Shown: positions 24,701 to 32,790 of the stretch, piece by piece
Layout of the letters: the number at the start of each line of letters is the position of its first letter
Position numbering within the stretch: the stretch's first letter is position 1
Source: Progne subis subis
Lineage: Eukaryota > Chordata > Aves > Passeriformes > Hirundinidae
Length of the DNA stretch: 64,000 nt
Assembly: GCA_022316685.1 (NCBI GenBank)
Contig: JAKJHU010000037.1
Span: forward strand, 1,661,792-1,725,791
Direction: 5' to 3'
Made by a program: the position numbers and the translations under genes
The notes under the pieces: model-generated
Database searches by the model: none
Told to the model about the DNA's origin: nothing
The model's input: the letters and a program-made list of their open reading frames with translations, nothing else

Positions 24701-25272
24701 CGGCGACGACGGACGCCGTGATCTCGCGAACCGCGTTCTTGCCGCGCACAAAGTTCTGCTGCCGTTCCACGCTCTCGGCTCTGTGAGGCTCCTTCGCGTG
24801 GCTGTTCCTGTGGTCTTTGCCAGCATCGGATTCATGGCTTGGACAAGCAGTCTTCTCGGAGCTTTTACTCAATGAAACATGATTATGATGAGAGTGATGA
24901 TCATGGTCATGGTCGTGATGGTCATGGTTGTGGTCATGGTCGTGATTGGTCACGGTCGTGATCGTGGTCATGGTCGTGATCGTGGTTGTGGCTTATTTCA
25001 ATCCTTTTCATCTTATCTATGCCTATGTTCTGTAGCAGTTTTCTAAACCCATCAATTGACAGAGAGTTGTTTTCTCCATAACGATTAAAAAGTTCTTGAA
25101 GGTGCAACTTCTGTATTAGTCCTGCCAAGTCAGTATTAACACCCACTGTCTTTTCTGGAAAAGCTCTCTCCGATGTATGCACAACAGTAGCTGTCTCCAC
25201 TCCTCGGTGATAACTTTCACACAGCAGTATAGAAAACGATACAAGGAAAATAACTGATACCGTACTCTCCAT
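9576..25272 (-). CDS. SLC39A6: SLC39A6 (ZIP6/LIV-1) zinc transporter, nine coding exons, with a one-base frameshift in exon 1
   Basis: ZIP6 imports zinc across the plasma membrane and belongs to the LIV-1 (LZT) subfamily. Coding exons on the - strand: 24480-25272, 23101-23281, 22655-22824, 21163-21372, 19385-19454, 17729-18106, 12384-12464, 9836-10026, 9576-9728. Apart from one extra base at 24946/24947 they join to about 741 aa (human 755). Features in order: signal peptide (1-20); conserved [20 protein letters not shown]; a His/Asp repeat; the LIV-1 CPAL motif (about 292-295); TM1-TM3; a His-rich cytosolic loop ([19 protein letters not shown]); HNFSD in TM4 (about 592-596); HELPHE in TM5 (621-626), the zinc-binding metal site; and a C-terminus ending IVFSINL. 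The start ATG is the only one in frame with the signal peptide. Identification is certain at family and paralog level; reading through the frameshift is my interpretation. Confidence 0.96.
9836..10026 (-). CDS. SLC39A6: SLC39A6 coding exon 8 (TM6-TM7)
   Basis: 191 nt; acceptor TGTTATAG, donor ATG|GTAAGT. Encodes [40 protein letters not shown] and [20 protein letters not shown], then VDM. Confidence 0.96.
10027..12383 (-). other. SLC39A6 intron between exons 7 and 8
   Basis: 2.36 kb, AT-rich, with a CR1 fragment at 10288-10770. The 143-aa + frame at 10327-10758 is a product of the CR1 and not a gene. Nothing else recognisable. Confidence 0.7.
10288..10770 (-). mobile_element. CR1 LINE 3' fragment (about 480 bp)
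   Basis: Begins GAATCACAGAACATCCTGAC and continues through the recognisable CR1 antisense landmarks: CCTGCACAGGATACCCCAAG, CTGGAGAGCCTGCTCCAGTG, TTTCCTGATATCCAACCTCT and ATGAGGTCTCCCCTCAGTCT. Orientation is - strand. The 5' part is missing; moderate divergence. Confidence 0.92.
12384..12464 (-). CDS. SLC39A6: SLC39A6 coding exon 7 (TM5, HELPHE)
   Basis: 81 nt; acceptor CTTCATAG, donor CTAG|GTAAGA. Encodes [20 protein letters not shown] then ELPHEL. This is the intramembrane zinc site of the LIV-1 subfamily. Confidence 0.96.
12465..17728 (-). other. SLC39A6 intron between exons 6 and 7 (5.3 kb)
   Basis: The largest intron of the gene. It contains an old CR1 segment at about 14990-15610. The 12948-13412 and 13781-14140 open frames show no protein-like conservation. 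15.6-17.7 kb is plain AT-rich sequence. Confidence 0.65.
14990..15610 (+). mobile_element. Old CR1 LINE segment (ORF2 region)
   Basis: Degenerate but collinear with CR1 sense sequence: landmarks such as GGAAAGGGATAGCACTATTCCCATC, a TCAGTGTTATCTCAGTTCCTG analogue of the 'aag ctc ctg gaa' block, ATCATCTGGATAAAACAGATGG, and a CTCAATTCTTATGAAGTTCA analogue of the 'ctcatgaagttcaac' block. Frames are broken throughout. The left boundary is uncertain and could extend to about 14.3 kb. Confidence 0.6.
17729..18106 (-). CDS. SLC39A6: SLC39A6 coding exon 6 (His-rich loop and TM4)
   Basis: 378 nt; acceptor TGTAACAG, donor ATTG|GTAAGT. Encodes [20 protein letters not shown], an acidic [11 protein letters not shown] stretch, [35 protein letters not shown], then [20 protein letters not shown] and [15 protein letters not shown] (TM4 with HNxxD). 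Confidence 0.96.
18107..19384 (-). other. SLC39A6 intron between exons 5 and 6
   Basis: 1.28 kb, AT-rich. It holds a poly-T run (about 18764-18783) and a short tandem duplication near 18928-18965 (AACTTCAAGTATTGTCTAAA repeated with one change). No gene or mobile element recognised. Confidence 0.65.
19385..19454 (-). CDS. SLC39A6: SLC39A6 coding exon 5 (cytosolic loop)
   Basis: 70 nt using the acceptor AATAAG|AAAAAAAATG; donor ATC|GTAAGT. Encodes [20 protein letters not shown] then TDDR. Alignment with human (NQKKPEND) suggests the ancestral exon began 6 nt earlier with AAT AAG, but those codons follow GG rather than AG here. Confidence 0.85.
20255..20332 (+). mobile_element. CR1 LINE 3' terminus
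   Basis: Reads ACTGGTTGGAACCAGATGAC, CTTTAAGATACATTGCAACC, CAAACTACTCTATGATTCTA: the classic CR1 tail ending in the ATTCTATG octamer motif. Sense orientation, severely 5'-truncated. Confidence 0.9.
20467..20543. repeat. Tandem repeat, about 3 copies of a CCTTACACATAAAAACCAGC unit
   Basis: ACCTTACACATAAA occurs three times in succession, the last two copies followed by AACCAGCATA. Unit length about 23-33 nt; the first copy is partial. Confidence 0.8.
21163..21372 (-). CDS. SLC39A6: SLC39A6 coding exon 4 (TM3)
   Basis: 210 nt, phase 0 at both ends. Encodes [20 protein letters not shown], a short His tract, then [20 protein letters not shown] and [15 protein letters not shown] (TM3 and the start of the large cytosolic loop). 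Confidence 0.95.
21373..22654 (-). other. SLC39A6 intron between exons 3 and 4
   Basis: 1.28 kb. No recognisable repeat family, RNA gene or conserved coding segment. The open frames at 21292-21546 and 21703-21921 look random. Confidence 0.6.
22655..22824 (-). CDS. SLC39A6: SLC39A6 coding exon 3 (TM1-TM2)
   Basis: 170 nt; acceptor TTTTGCCAG, donor CAT|GTAAGT. Encodes [40 protein letters not shown] and [16 protein letters not shown]: two membrane helices and the conserved [10 protein letters not shown]. Confidence 0.96.
23101..23281 (-). CDS. SLC39A6: SLC39A6 coding exon 2 (CPAL motif)
   Basis: 181 nt; acceptor TTTCCACAG, donor ATAG|GTAGGC. Encodes [20 protein letters not shown] then [20 protein letters not shown], with the CPAL motif and downstream Cys typical of LIV-1 ZIPs, then [14 protein letters not shown] leading into TM1. 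Confidence 0.95.
23282..24479 (-). other. SLC39A6 intron between exons 1 and 2
   Basis: 1.2 kb, AT-rich, with no recognised mobile element or gene. Confidence 0.6.
24480..25272 (-). CDS. SLC39A6: SLC39A6 coding exon 1 (signal peptide, His-rich ectodomain; frameshifted)
   Basis: 793 nt. From ATG at 25270-25272 the frame reads [20 protein letters not shown] (signal peptide) to [11 protein letters not shown] and then TGA. A second frame, shifted by one base, continues [20 protein letters not shown] through [20 protein letters not shown] to LKKQNTQE at the donor GAG|GTGAGG. The extra base is an A of CCAATCACG on the - strand (T at 24946/24947 on +). Without it the exon is 792 nt, an exact 264 codons that meets the phase-0 donor. 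Homology covers both sides of the shift. Confidence 0.93.
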
Positions 25273-25301
25273 GGCAGTTCCTTTTCAGTAGTGAAAATAA
25301 T
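25273..25301 (-). other. SLC39A6: SLC39A6 5' UTR part of second exon
   Basis: 29 nt between a strong acceptor (CTCTTTTTCCAG on the - strand, AG at 25302-25303) and the ATG. It implies a separate noncoding first exon in the CpG island upstream. Confidence 0.7.
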
Positions 25302-26632
25302 CTGGAAAAAGAGGAAAATTTAAATAGTTTGCACAAAACCGATAGCACTGTCCTCTGTAACACACAATCATAATTTGCTTAAACAAAACAAAACCAAACC
25401 AAAGCAAAAAAAAAAAAAAACCCACACCAAACCCTGCAAGAGACATTTAAATTTCTTACACATTCAGCACTTCTCCCAGATGTGTTGCCTCGGGCAATAG
25501 AGGAAGCTGAATACCACAGTGAGGTCACTGGCCATGAACACCTCCCCAGGTGCCAGTTTGGCTTTGTTCAGCTCTGCCTGAGTCACTGCTCATATGGGCC
25601 ATACAATGAGAGCCCTCAAGGGTGCACCAAGCAAGTTCTAGGTTAGGGTTTTCTCGTGCTTAAAAGAAGCCCTGCAATTTCTCTCTTAGCAATGAATCCG
25701 TCATATAAATTACACATTCCTGCTTAAAAATCAAAACTCCCAAGCCTTCATCACCGGATTTCCCGGAGGTTTTGGCAAACCAGCTGGGCAAGTGTTTCCA
25801 GCACTCCACAAAATTTGGTTCTTTATGCTGTCACGTTCTGGTTTTGTTTTAACATTAGTGTCACAGGGCTCCTTCCACTAGGCGGGCAGACCATTGCTGT
25901 GGACCAGATGCTCACAAGTAGAGCGTTTGTGTGTTTCATTCCATAAATACTCCAGCAGGGCAGCGAATTAACTGCTATGGAGACTGCGTACAGGACTGTG
26001 CTGCCTCGGCCCTTTTCCAGGGAGACATGGAGAACCTCCATTTCCAAAAATATTAGTCATCTTGAAAAACCTCACCCCGCCTCTGGAAAGAGACGGCTGC
26101 GAGGGGACCTCGTCGTTGTCCTTAAGTATCTGAAGGAGGAGTGCCGAGAGGATGGATCCAGGCTCTTCTCGGTGGTGCCCAGCAATGAGACAAGAGGCAA
26201 TGGACAGAAACTGATGCACAGGGAGTGGCCCCGGAATACGAGTTAGAACTTTTACCGTGCGTGTGACCAAGCGCTGGAACAGACTGCCCAGAGAGGGTGT
26301 GAGTCTCCCTCTCTGGAGATGCTCAAGCACCGTCCGGACGCAATCCTGCGCCACGTGCTCTGGGATGACCCTGCTGGAGCAGGGCGGCTGGACCAGACGC
26401 TCCACCGTCGTCTCTCCCAACCTGTCCCTCTCTGTCCCTCTGTGACCCGCGGGAGCCGCTCAGCGCCCGCGGCCCCCGCTGCGACCCCGCACCGGCGGAG
26501 GCGGCTCCGGCCGCCCGCCCTGCCCCGAGCGCGGCGGCCGCGGCGGGGCCCGGGCACGGCACGGGCCGCACCACGAGAGGCCGCCGCAGGGGAGAAGAGA
26601 GAGGAGGGGGAGGAAAAGAAGCCCGAGGTTAC
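25302..26632 (-). other. SLC39A6 5' UTR intron
   Basis: 1.3 kb between the predicted noncoding first exon and the ATG exon. It contains an A-rich run (about 25405-25420) and a CR1 fragment at 26075-26405 whose right end runs into the CpG island. Confidence 0.5.
26075..26405 (+). mobile_element. CR1 LINE 3' fragment within the SLC39A6 5' intron
   Basis: Reads GGAAAGAGACGGCTGCGAGG, GGACCTCGTCGTTGTCCTTA, AGTATCTGAAGGAGGAGTGC, then ACCAAGCGCTGGAACAGACT, GCCCAGAGAGGGTGTGAGTC and CTCTGGAGATGCTCAAGCAC. Sense orientation. The CpGs within it are unusually well kept. Confidence 0.92.
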
Positions 26633-26930
26633 CTCTGCCGCCGCCGGGCCGGGCTGAGCCGCACCACCGCCGCTGCCCGCCCGCGCCGGCCGCGCCGCGC
26701 CTTCCCTTCCCTTCCCTTTCCTTTTCCGGGTACGGCGGCCGCCGCGCGCCGCTCCGCCGGCTCCCGTGGAGGCGGGGCCGCCTCACGTGGGGCCCGAGCG
26801 GCCGCGGGGCCCGGCAGGAGCGTCCCACCGCCCCTGCCCGCCGCCGGGGCCCCGGACACAGCCAGCAGCGACGAGGAGGTGGCCCGGGAGGAAGGCTGCA
26901 CCCCGAGAGGCTCCCTGTTTCAGAAAGCAC
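26250..26930. promoter_or_regulatory. CpG island, SLC39A6 promoter
   Basis: Very GC-rich, CG-dense block (peaking at 26450-26900) between AT-rich flanks, at the 5' end of SLC39A6. In human the same promoter is shared head-to-head with ELP2. Here no ELP2 exon is recognisable on the + strand to the right. No TATA box seen. Confidence 0.8.
26633..26760 (-). other. SLC39A6: SLC39A6 noncoding first exon (predicted)
   Basis: A plausible donor, GCAGAG|GTAACC, lies on the - strand with its exon edge at 26633. It could splice to the acceptor at 25302. The upstream boundary is a guess, placed within the CpG island near the pyrimidine/purine tract (CCTTCCCTTCCC at about 26701-26730 on +). Confidence 0.45.
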
Positions 26931-28028
26931 CGAAGCTTGGATTTAGCGTTTCGTGGGAGGTGTCAATGATCCCCCAGGAGTTAAAAGGATGAGAGTGAGA
27001 GAGGTCTTTTCCTCCCAGAAAACACGAGTCATTCAGGGCTGGCAGCCGTGGGGTGGATGATGGGCGCTGGGTGTGGTAGCAGTCCTTGGAGGCTTGGAAA
27101 AGGGTTTTGTGCAAGGACTCCCTGTCTTAAAAAGAGGACGTGTGCGGGCAAGCAAGGGCCGGCATTGGGCTGGCCGGTTGTGAGCAAAGGGTGCGGGTAA
27201 ATGGCCAGGAATGTCGGGGTTCCGCCGCATCCACAAGGCCTTTGTGGTGAGCGCTGTTTGGTCAAACCTGTCATTATAATTAATGATCTGGCAGAAGAAT
27301 CGCTCTGTGCAGGAGTGGACAAAGAGACAGTAAGAAAGGACTGAGATCACCGTGGAGAAAGGCTTGAAACTTGCTAAAACCATGTTGCTTTCTTCTGAAA
27401 AAACATACTGTGTTTTTCGAATGTTGCTTTGCTGTACGAATTAATTTGCTAAGGTCAGGAGACCTTCACCGCTCTGAGTCCCAGGCACAGGCTCTCTTAC
27501 ACTTCCTGTTTCTTTCTCCAGCATTTCCAGAGTTTTTCTCTCTATTGCCAAGATTAATGTTGCTAGTAAAGTGGATGCAGTTGTGCTTACCCATGCCTGC
27601 TGCCTCTGGAATTTGGCCTCTCTTGTATGATCAGTTGCCCGGTTTTTCAGCTTGCTTGCTGGAGTGTGAAGGCAGCACTGAATCCTGCCCTTGTATCTGG
27701 CTTTACTGATGACTTCTGAATGTTATGACAGTGACTTAAACTTAACATCGAAACCATTCTCAGCCATCTTTCTCCTGCTGCTTGCACTCCTGACAGTGCC
27801 ACCTTGCTCACGAGTCAGGGGGTGACAGATGTCTCTTCTTTATGTCTAATACCTCCCACTCACTGACTGAATTAAACCTCTTTGTTCATGAGTTCAGCTG
27901 ACTGAAGGGCAGAAGGGAAGGATGCGTTGTGAACAACTTGAGAAATAGAGAGCAACACATCAGAAAGTTATAGATTTGTTCCATGCACTTGCTTTTGAAG
28001 CATTGAAAAAAATTCTGTGTCATTCAAC

Positions 28029-28078
28029 TTTTTTTTTTCTTTTTTTTTCTTTTTTTTCTTTTTTTTTTTTTTTTTTCT
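28029..28078. repeat. T-rich tract interrupted by single C
   Basis: About 50 bases of T runs separated by isolated C residues, followed by a further T run at about 28134-28148. Confidence 0.9.
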
Positions 28079-28487
28079 GAAGTAAGGGAGGGAGGCTATA
28101 AATGCAGGACTGGGTGGGGTTAGGGTGTTTGGATTTTTTTTTTTTTTTGTTTAATGTTAATTCATTTTGCATGAATACTATTTACCAGATGCTGCCTTTA
28201 TATTATTTCAGTAACACAACATTTATGCCTAAGATGCTAATGTTAGACATTTGTTTGTGGATTGTTTTTTTAATATTTTGAAATTACAGCTGCTACACGA
28301 TGCAGCCTCCTTTTCCTGCCTCTTGAATGCATCAACTGTCTCTGTTTCATTGTGTCAAATCTGGAGTTTCCCCTCACATCTTGTCAAAGTCATTTATAAA
28401 CCCAGATATCAGAGCTTAGGTCACACAGAACTGGTCTTCAGTGCTCTCTTTTTTATTTAATTTGAGTTGTTAGTACACATCAGCTAG

Positions 28488-28489
<2 letters not shown>

Positions 28490-28532
<43 letters not shown>
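28490..28532. repeat. Poly-A tract (43 bases)
   Basis: Uninterrupted run of A. No CR1 or processed transcript is recognisable immediately upstream, so it may be a microsatellite rather than a retroposon tail. Confidence 0.95.
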
Positions 28533-28535
<3 letters not shown>

Positions 28536-31244
28536 ATTACAGTAAAAACAATTCACCTTAAACACTTATTTGCAGTAAAACTTGAGGGTCTGTTTTACCT
28601 GAACTGTCAGGTCTATTTTACCTGAACTGATGTCAGTATGTTTCTCTTATGGTAAAATTACTTTAATATTTTTTTCCCATTCTGTTATTTAGTGTTTTAG
28701 TCTGAATACATATCCAGCTATGGGCTCTGGAGTAGTTGAGATTGCATAAAATAAATGTCTTGGTGACCCTTGTGGATGGCTTAATGAATGTATAAAAATC
28801 TCTCAGCCCATGGATAAATGGGAAGCATTCATTAGAGAGTTGGTGGAAAGCAAACCAGGAAGCAGCTTGATTGCTGTCTTAGTCTGTCATGGAACTGCCT
28901 CTTAACTATAGCCTCTAGCTCCAGGCCCCTGTTACAAAAAGGGTATGTTTGGAATTGAAAACATCATCTTTATTGGGATTTTGGGGGGAGTTCTGTTTGT
29001 TTTCAGGAAGTGACAGCCTTTTCAGCATGGAAAATGGATGACGAAGAAGAGGATGGAAGTGGAAAAGCTTGTGAAATAATACCACATTTAACTGATGTGA
29101 TGGGTGTTGCCCAAGAATTTCTTGATTGCTGTGCTGAGTGTGTGCCAGTGCAAATGCCCTAAGAGTTATCAGCTGGGAACCAGTAAGGAGCTGGCTGTTG
29201 GTGCAGTTCCAGTCTCTTAGCAAGGCTTTATCACAGCTGAGTTGTGTGAGTTCGACATTATGCACTTAATGGAGGCGATGATAGGGAAGTGGACCTGAGC
29301 GTGATGCTGAGAACCACCCTTCTGTGGTCCTTCTAAGCTTCTACCCCTAAAAGTTTCTTGAGATTTGGAAAGTTTTTTCTTGCCTTTTAACTTTTTATTG
29401 AGAACAGCTATGTGATTAGAGATATTAAATGTTTTATAAAATAAATGAAAACTCTGAAAATTAAAATTAAAAAAAAATTGGTTTCGTTTAAACTGCAAAG
29501 TTGTTACCATACAATTTCTAAACAGCTGAAATCACACAAAACTCCCATATCTTTCTTTAAAATCTCCAGTAATCCTTTTATTCTATCAACACTTCACCAT
29601 TGTAAAGAAATCCCTGAATCAGGAATTCCTTGTTGTTGTTCCAATTGGTTCTTCTCTTCAGTACTATGCTGAACCACAAGTTGTCAATTGCATATTTGAT
29701 ATTATTGTATTCTAAGTCCTAAAGATACATTTTAATGTAGTAATGTCCTTTGTTTGTTTGTGTGCACATTCTATGGTGGTTTTCAAAATCCTTAGAACTC
29801 TGTCTGGAAGAAAAAAAAATGGTATTTCTGGTTATGTCTCCCAAATGCCAAATGGCTACAGATTTTCTGCACCCTACAAGCTGAGCTTTGGAGGGGAGTT
29901 TTGGTTGAGTGTTTTTTTTTTGTTGTTATTGTTTTTTGTTTGTTTTTGTAATTTATTTATTTGTTTGCTTGCTTTGGCTTGTTTTGTTTTTTGGGTTTTG
30001 GGGGAGGTTGTTTATTTGGTTTTTTAAATTAGCATAAATATGTAACAGTAATTTCTTAAGTAAAAAAAAAAAAATAATATATGGCAGTACAGATTCCTTA
30101 TGTAAGAATCCCCATGACTTTCTTCTGTGCTCCTGTCTTCCTTTAGTGGCTCATTCTCATGTCAACAAATTCTTTTCTGAAGACCTCTGTGAAACAGAGA
30201 GGGTTTAGCTGAAGAGATAATTATCTGGAAGCTTCACAGCAAGAGCATTGGATCCTTTTGTGCCATACTTAGCTGCACAGATGTCTGGGGAAGCGCTAAC
30301 TACCAGGGTGGGGCTTTGACTTGTCTCATGGTTTTCTTACAAATCGTGGCTATAGGCATGACCTGCTTGCAAATAATTTCTGAAGAATAAGCCCTGAAAT
30401 GATTGAAATAGTAAAGAATAGAAATAAAATATTAAATTTATGCTGTTTCTCCCTGCAGAGCATCTTTTGCCTTTAGCCTGATCTGTCAGTTATTGAAGTC
30501 TGTGGAAAAGCTCCCTAGGGATTTGAACATATGATCACAGATACTTATAAACCAAAAACTTTGCAGTTCAGGTTTGCTGCAATTTTTGTGTTCAGTAATT
30601 TTTATTTTGTTTTGTCTTCTTCAATGCTTGTGACGCATATAGAATATCAGTGTTGAAAATAATTTTTAAACTGTTAAGCTGTGCTTGACAATTGAACAAT
30701 ATAACACAGAAAAGTGTCTTGGCATAAGCTGTATGTGGGGTTATCAGAGGCTCATTACCACAAGCACAGGGGAGCAGTGACTTGAGGGGAAACTCCAGTG
30801 ACCAAGTCCCTGGGTAAGCACAAGGGAAAAGCCCTCATCTGCATCTGGGACTGTCAAGGGAGAAGGATCAGACCTTAGATCTGGGACCAAGTGTGAAATT
30901 CACCAGACAAGTTAATGGAAGAAGCTGGCTGGATCACTACAGACATCCTGTCACCCTGAGAGGGACATTGAAGTCATTATGGGATGCAGAGACAGAGATT
31001 CTTGGGCTTGTGCAAGGCTTATTATAAAATGTTTGGGGAAGGACCAAGGTTGGGTAAAAGAAGGATCAAAGTGATTTGAGAAGGGGCGAAGATGAGAAGA
31101 TAGGGAAGAGGTAACAATAAGGGCCAGTTGCAAGGCTGCTGGTAAGTAGTTGAACTTTTTCTGCTGCTTTTCCAGCCTTGGTACTGAATTCCGTGGGTAA
31201 GTTTGTAGATGAGGTCCTATCTGTTCTGTGTGGATGGATTAGTA

Positions 31245-31795
31245 AGTGCCAGTGGCTGGAGAGGACACCGGGAGTTACAGGGGCCCTTACTTGTGATACC
31301 AGCAACTGGAAAGACAAATGTGTGGAGGTCTGAGTGCCAGCAACTGGACAGGCGTAAGTATGTCATAGGCGTTTGTGTGTCTGAAGTGACAGCAACTCGA
31401 AGGACTGGAGTGAGTGCATATTGTGTGGATGTGTACATCAGAGTGTGTAATTAAGTACTAATGAACATTAGGCTTGAGGTCCACGCCAGCTGTTGGAAGG
31501 GCCCATGGAATTAGGGGATGAGGCTGTGAGAGAGCTTGTTTGTACGTGAGGCAAGTGTCAGGCCAGGGGATTCAGAAGCTGGGTACAGATTGCCTAAGAC
31601 CAGAGAGAGCCACAGGGTGCGTGTCAGTGTGTGCACATGTGCACATGCTCCAGTGGGTCTGGGAGCCAGCAGCCTGTGGGGCTACGGGCCTCAGGGGCTT
31701 TTATGTCCAGGTGCCAGCAACTGGAGACACCAGAAGATCCAGCAGGCAGTAACTAGACAGATGGAGTGTCTAAGAGCAGCTGCTGGAGGTATCTG
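31245..31795. repeat. Degenerate minisatellite with CAGCAACTGGA core
   Basis: The motif GCCAGCAACTGGA, exact or with one to four changes, recurs at about 31248, 31298, 31336, 31388, 31486, 31713, 31746 and 31776. Copies are separated by roughly 33-230 bases of GTGTG-rich spacer. No family name recognised. It lies a few hundred bases left of an LTR-like segment and may be part of the same element. Confidence 0.6.
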
Positions 31796-32194
31796 TATTA
31801 TATCTGTGTGTGCATTCCTTGCTCACAGGCTTTCATCCTAATCAGCCAGATGGAGGAACAGGATGTGGGTGCTGGTGCTGTTGGTGATTGTGTGAGGGCT
31901 GTGCTTTGGTCGGTGTATCTGTGTGACTGGCTCTGTGTGGGTACTGTGCACCTCCACCTTTTTTTGAGAAAATCTTCTCAGCCTCACTGTTGTGGGATCC
32001 AGAGCAGCAACAACCTGGCCTCTACTGGGTAATGAGATTTGGTAAACTCTAGGAATTATTGTTGTTTGGGTATTATGGTGGCATTAGATCTCAGATGCAG
32101 AAAGGCTGAGTTTTCAGGAAAAGAGTGTAAGCAGCAGCAAAGTATACTAGAAAAGAATATGGAGAAAATGAGTGAGGAAAAAAAAATATATTTT

Positions 32195-32790
32195 TGCGGT
32201 GTCCGCTGTGCGCGTGGAAGCGCAGGCTCATGGGCTAGCTCAGTCCCACACCGCGGCACACACGCTTTTAGGCCGGAGTAGCTAGTTCAACTAGCTCTCT
32301 CCTCCCTGTGGGATCTTGGTTCCCCACACCCTGCGACGGACTTGCTGGTAGTCACGACCACGGCGATGGACAGAAAGGCAACTCTCTGAGCAGGATTAGC
32401 AGGGTTTTATTGAGGGGGAGACCAAAGGGGAGCTCCACACCTGACCACTGCTGCTCAGGAGAGACCCTGTACAATGGTCAGGCAGTAACTTTAAATGGGG
32501 GAGGAACAAGAGGTGGTAACAGATAAACCAACCAGGCTAACTCAGGGTGGAACTAGGGATGTAAACATTCAACAGGGGAACCACTCCGCAATGGGGGAAA
32601 GGGGATTCCCCGGGCACCAGCCTATCACTTGACACCCTCCCTGGAACTTTCCAGAATTTGGGGAAGGGTCCCAAAAGGACAGACAGGGGGCCCAAGGAGA
32701 GAGAGAGGGGATTGACAGCAATATATAACAAACATAAGGGGTAAGAACCATTGGGAAGAACGGGGGTAGAGGGAACGAACGATTTTTCAA
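32195..32790 (-). mobile_element. Solo LTR-like endogenous retroviral segment
   Basis: GC-richer block in AT-rich surroundings. On the - strand it has a TATATAA-like box, a long U3-like stretch, then AATAAAACCCTGC (TTTATT on + at 32406-32411) and a GC-rich downstream R/U5-like part containing GTCCATCGCCGTGGTCGTGA. Boundaries and target duplication are not resolved, and no gag, pol or env frame adjoins it. Confidence 0.5.

Larger units (their letters stand above)
26931..30700. other. Intergenic region right of SLC39A6, no gene recognised
   Basis: AT-rich beyond the CpG island. It contains long T/C-rich and A homopolymer tracts and a T/G-rich stretch at 29910-30025. Open frames (27029-27383 -, 28915-29265 -, 29743-30027 +) lack recognisable domains. 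No ELP2 exon is seen. Confidence 0.6.

Noticed and set aside
24483..24875. 130-aa + frame opposite SLC39A6 exon 1
   Set aside because: Antisense shadow of the conserved ZIP6 ectodomain.
26319..26969. Open frames over the SLC39A6 CpG island, including a + strand stretch TASSDEEVAREEGC that looks exon-like
   Set aside because: No upstream ATG in that frame, no GT donor at its end, and no recognisable continuation. Best treated as composition effect.
28490..28532. Poly-A tract as evidence for a processed pseudogene
   Set aside because: No recognisable transcript-derived sequence or polyadenylation signal in the right place upstream.
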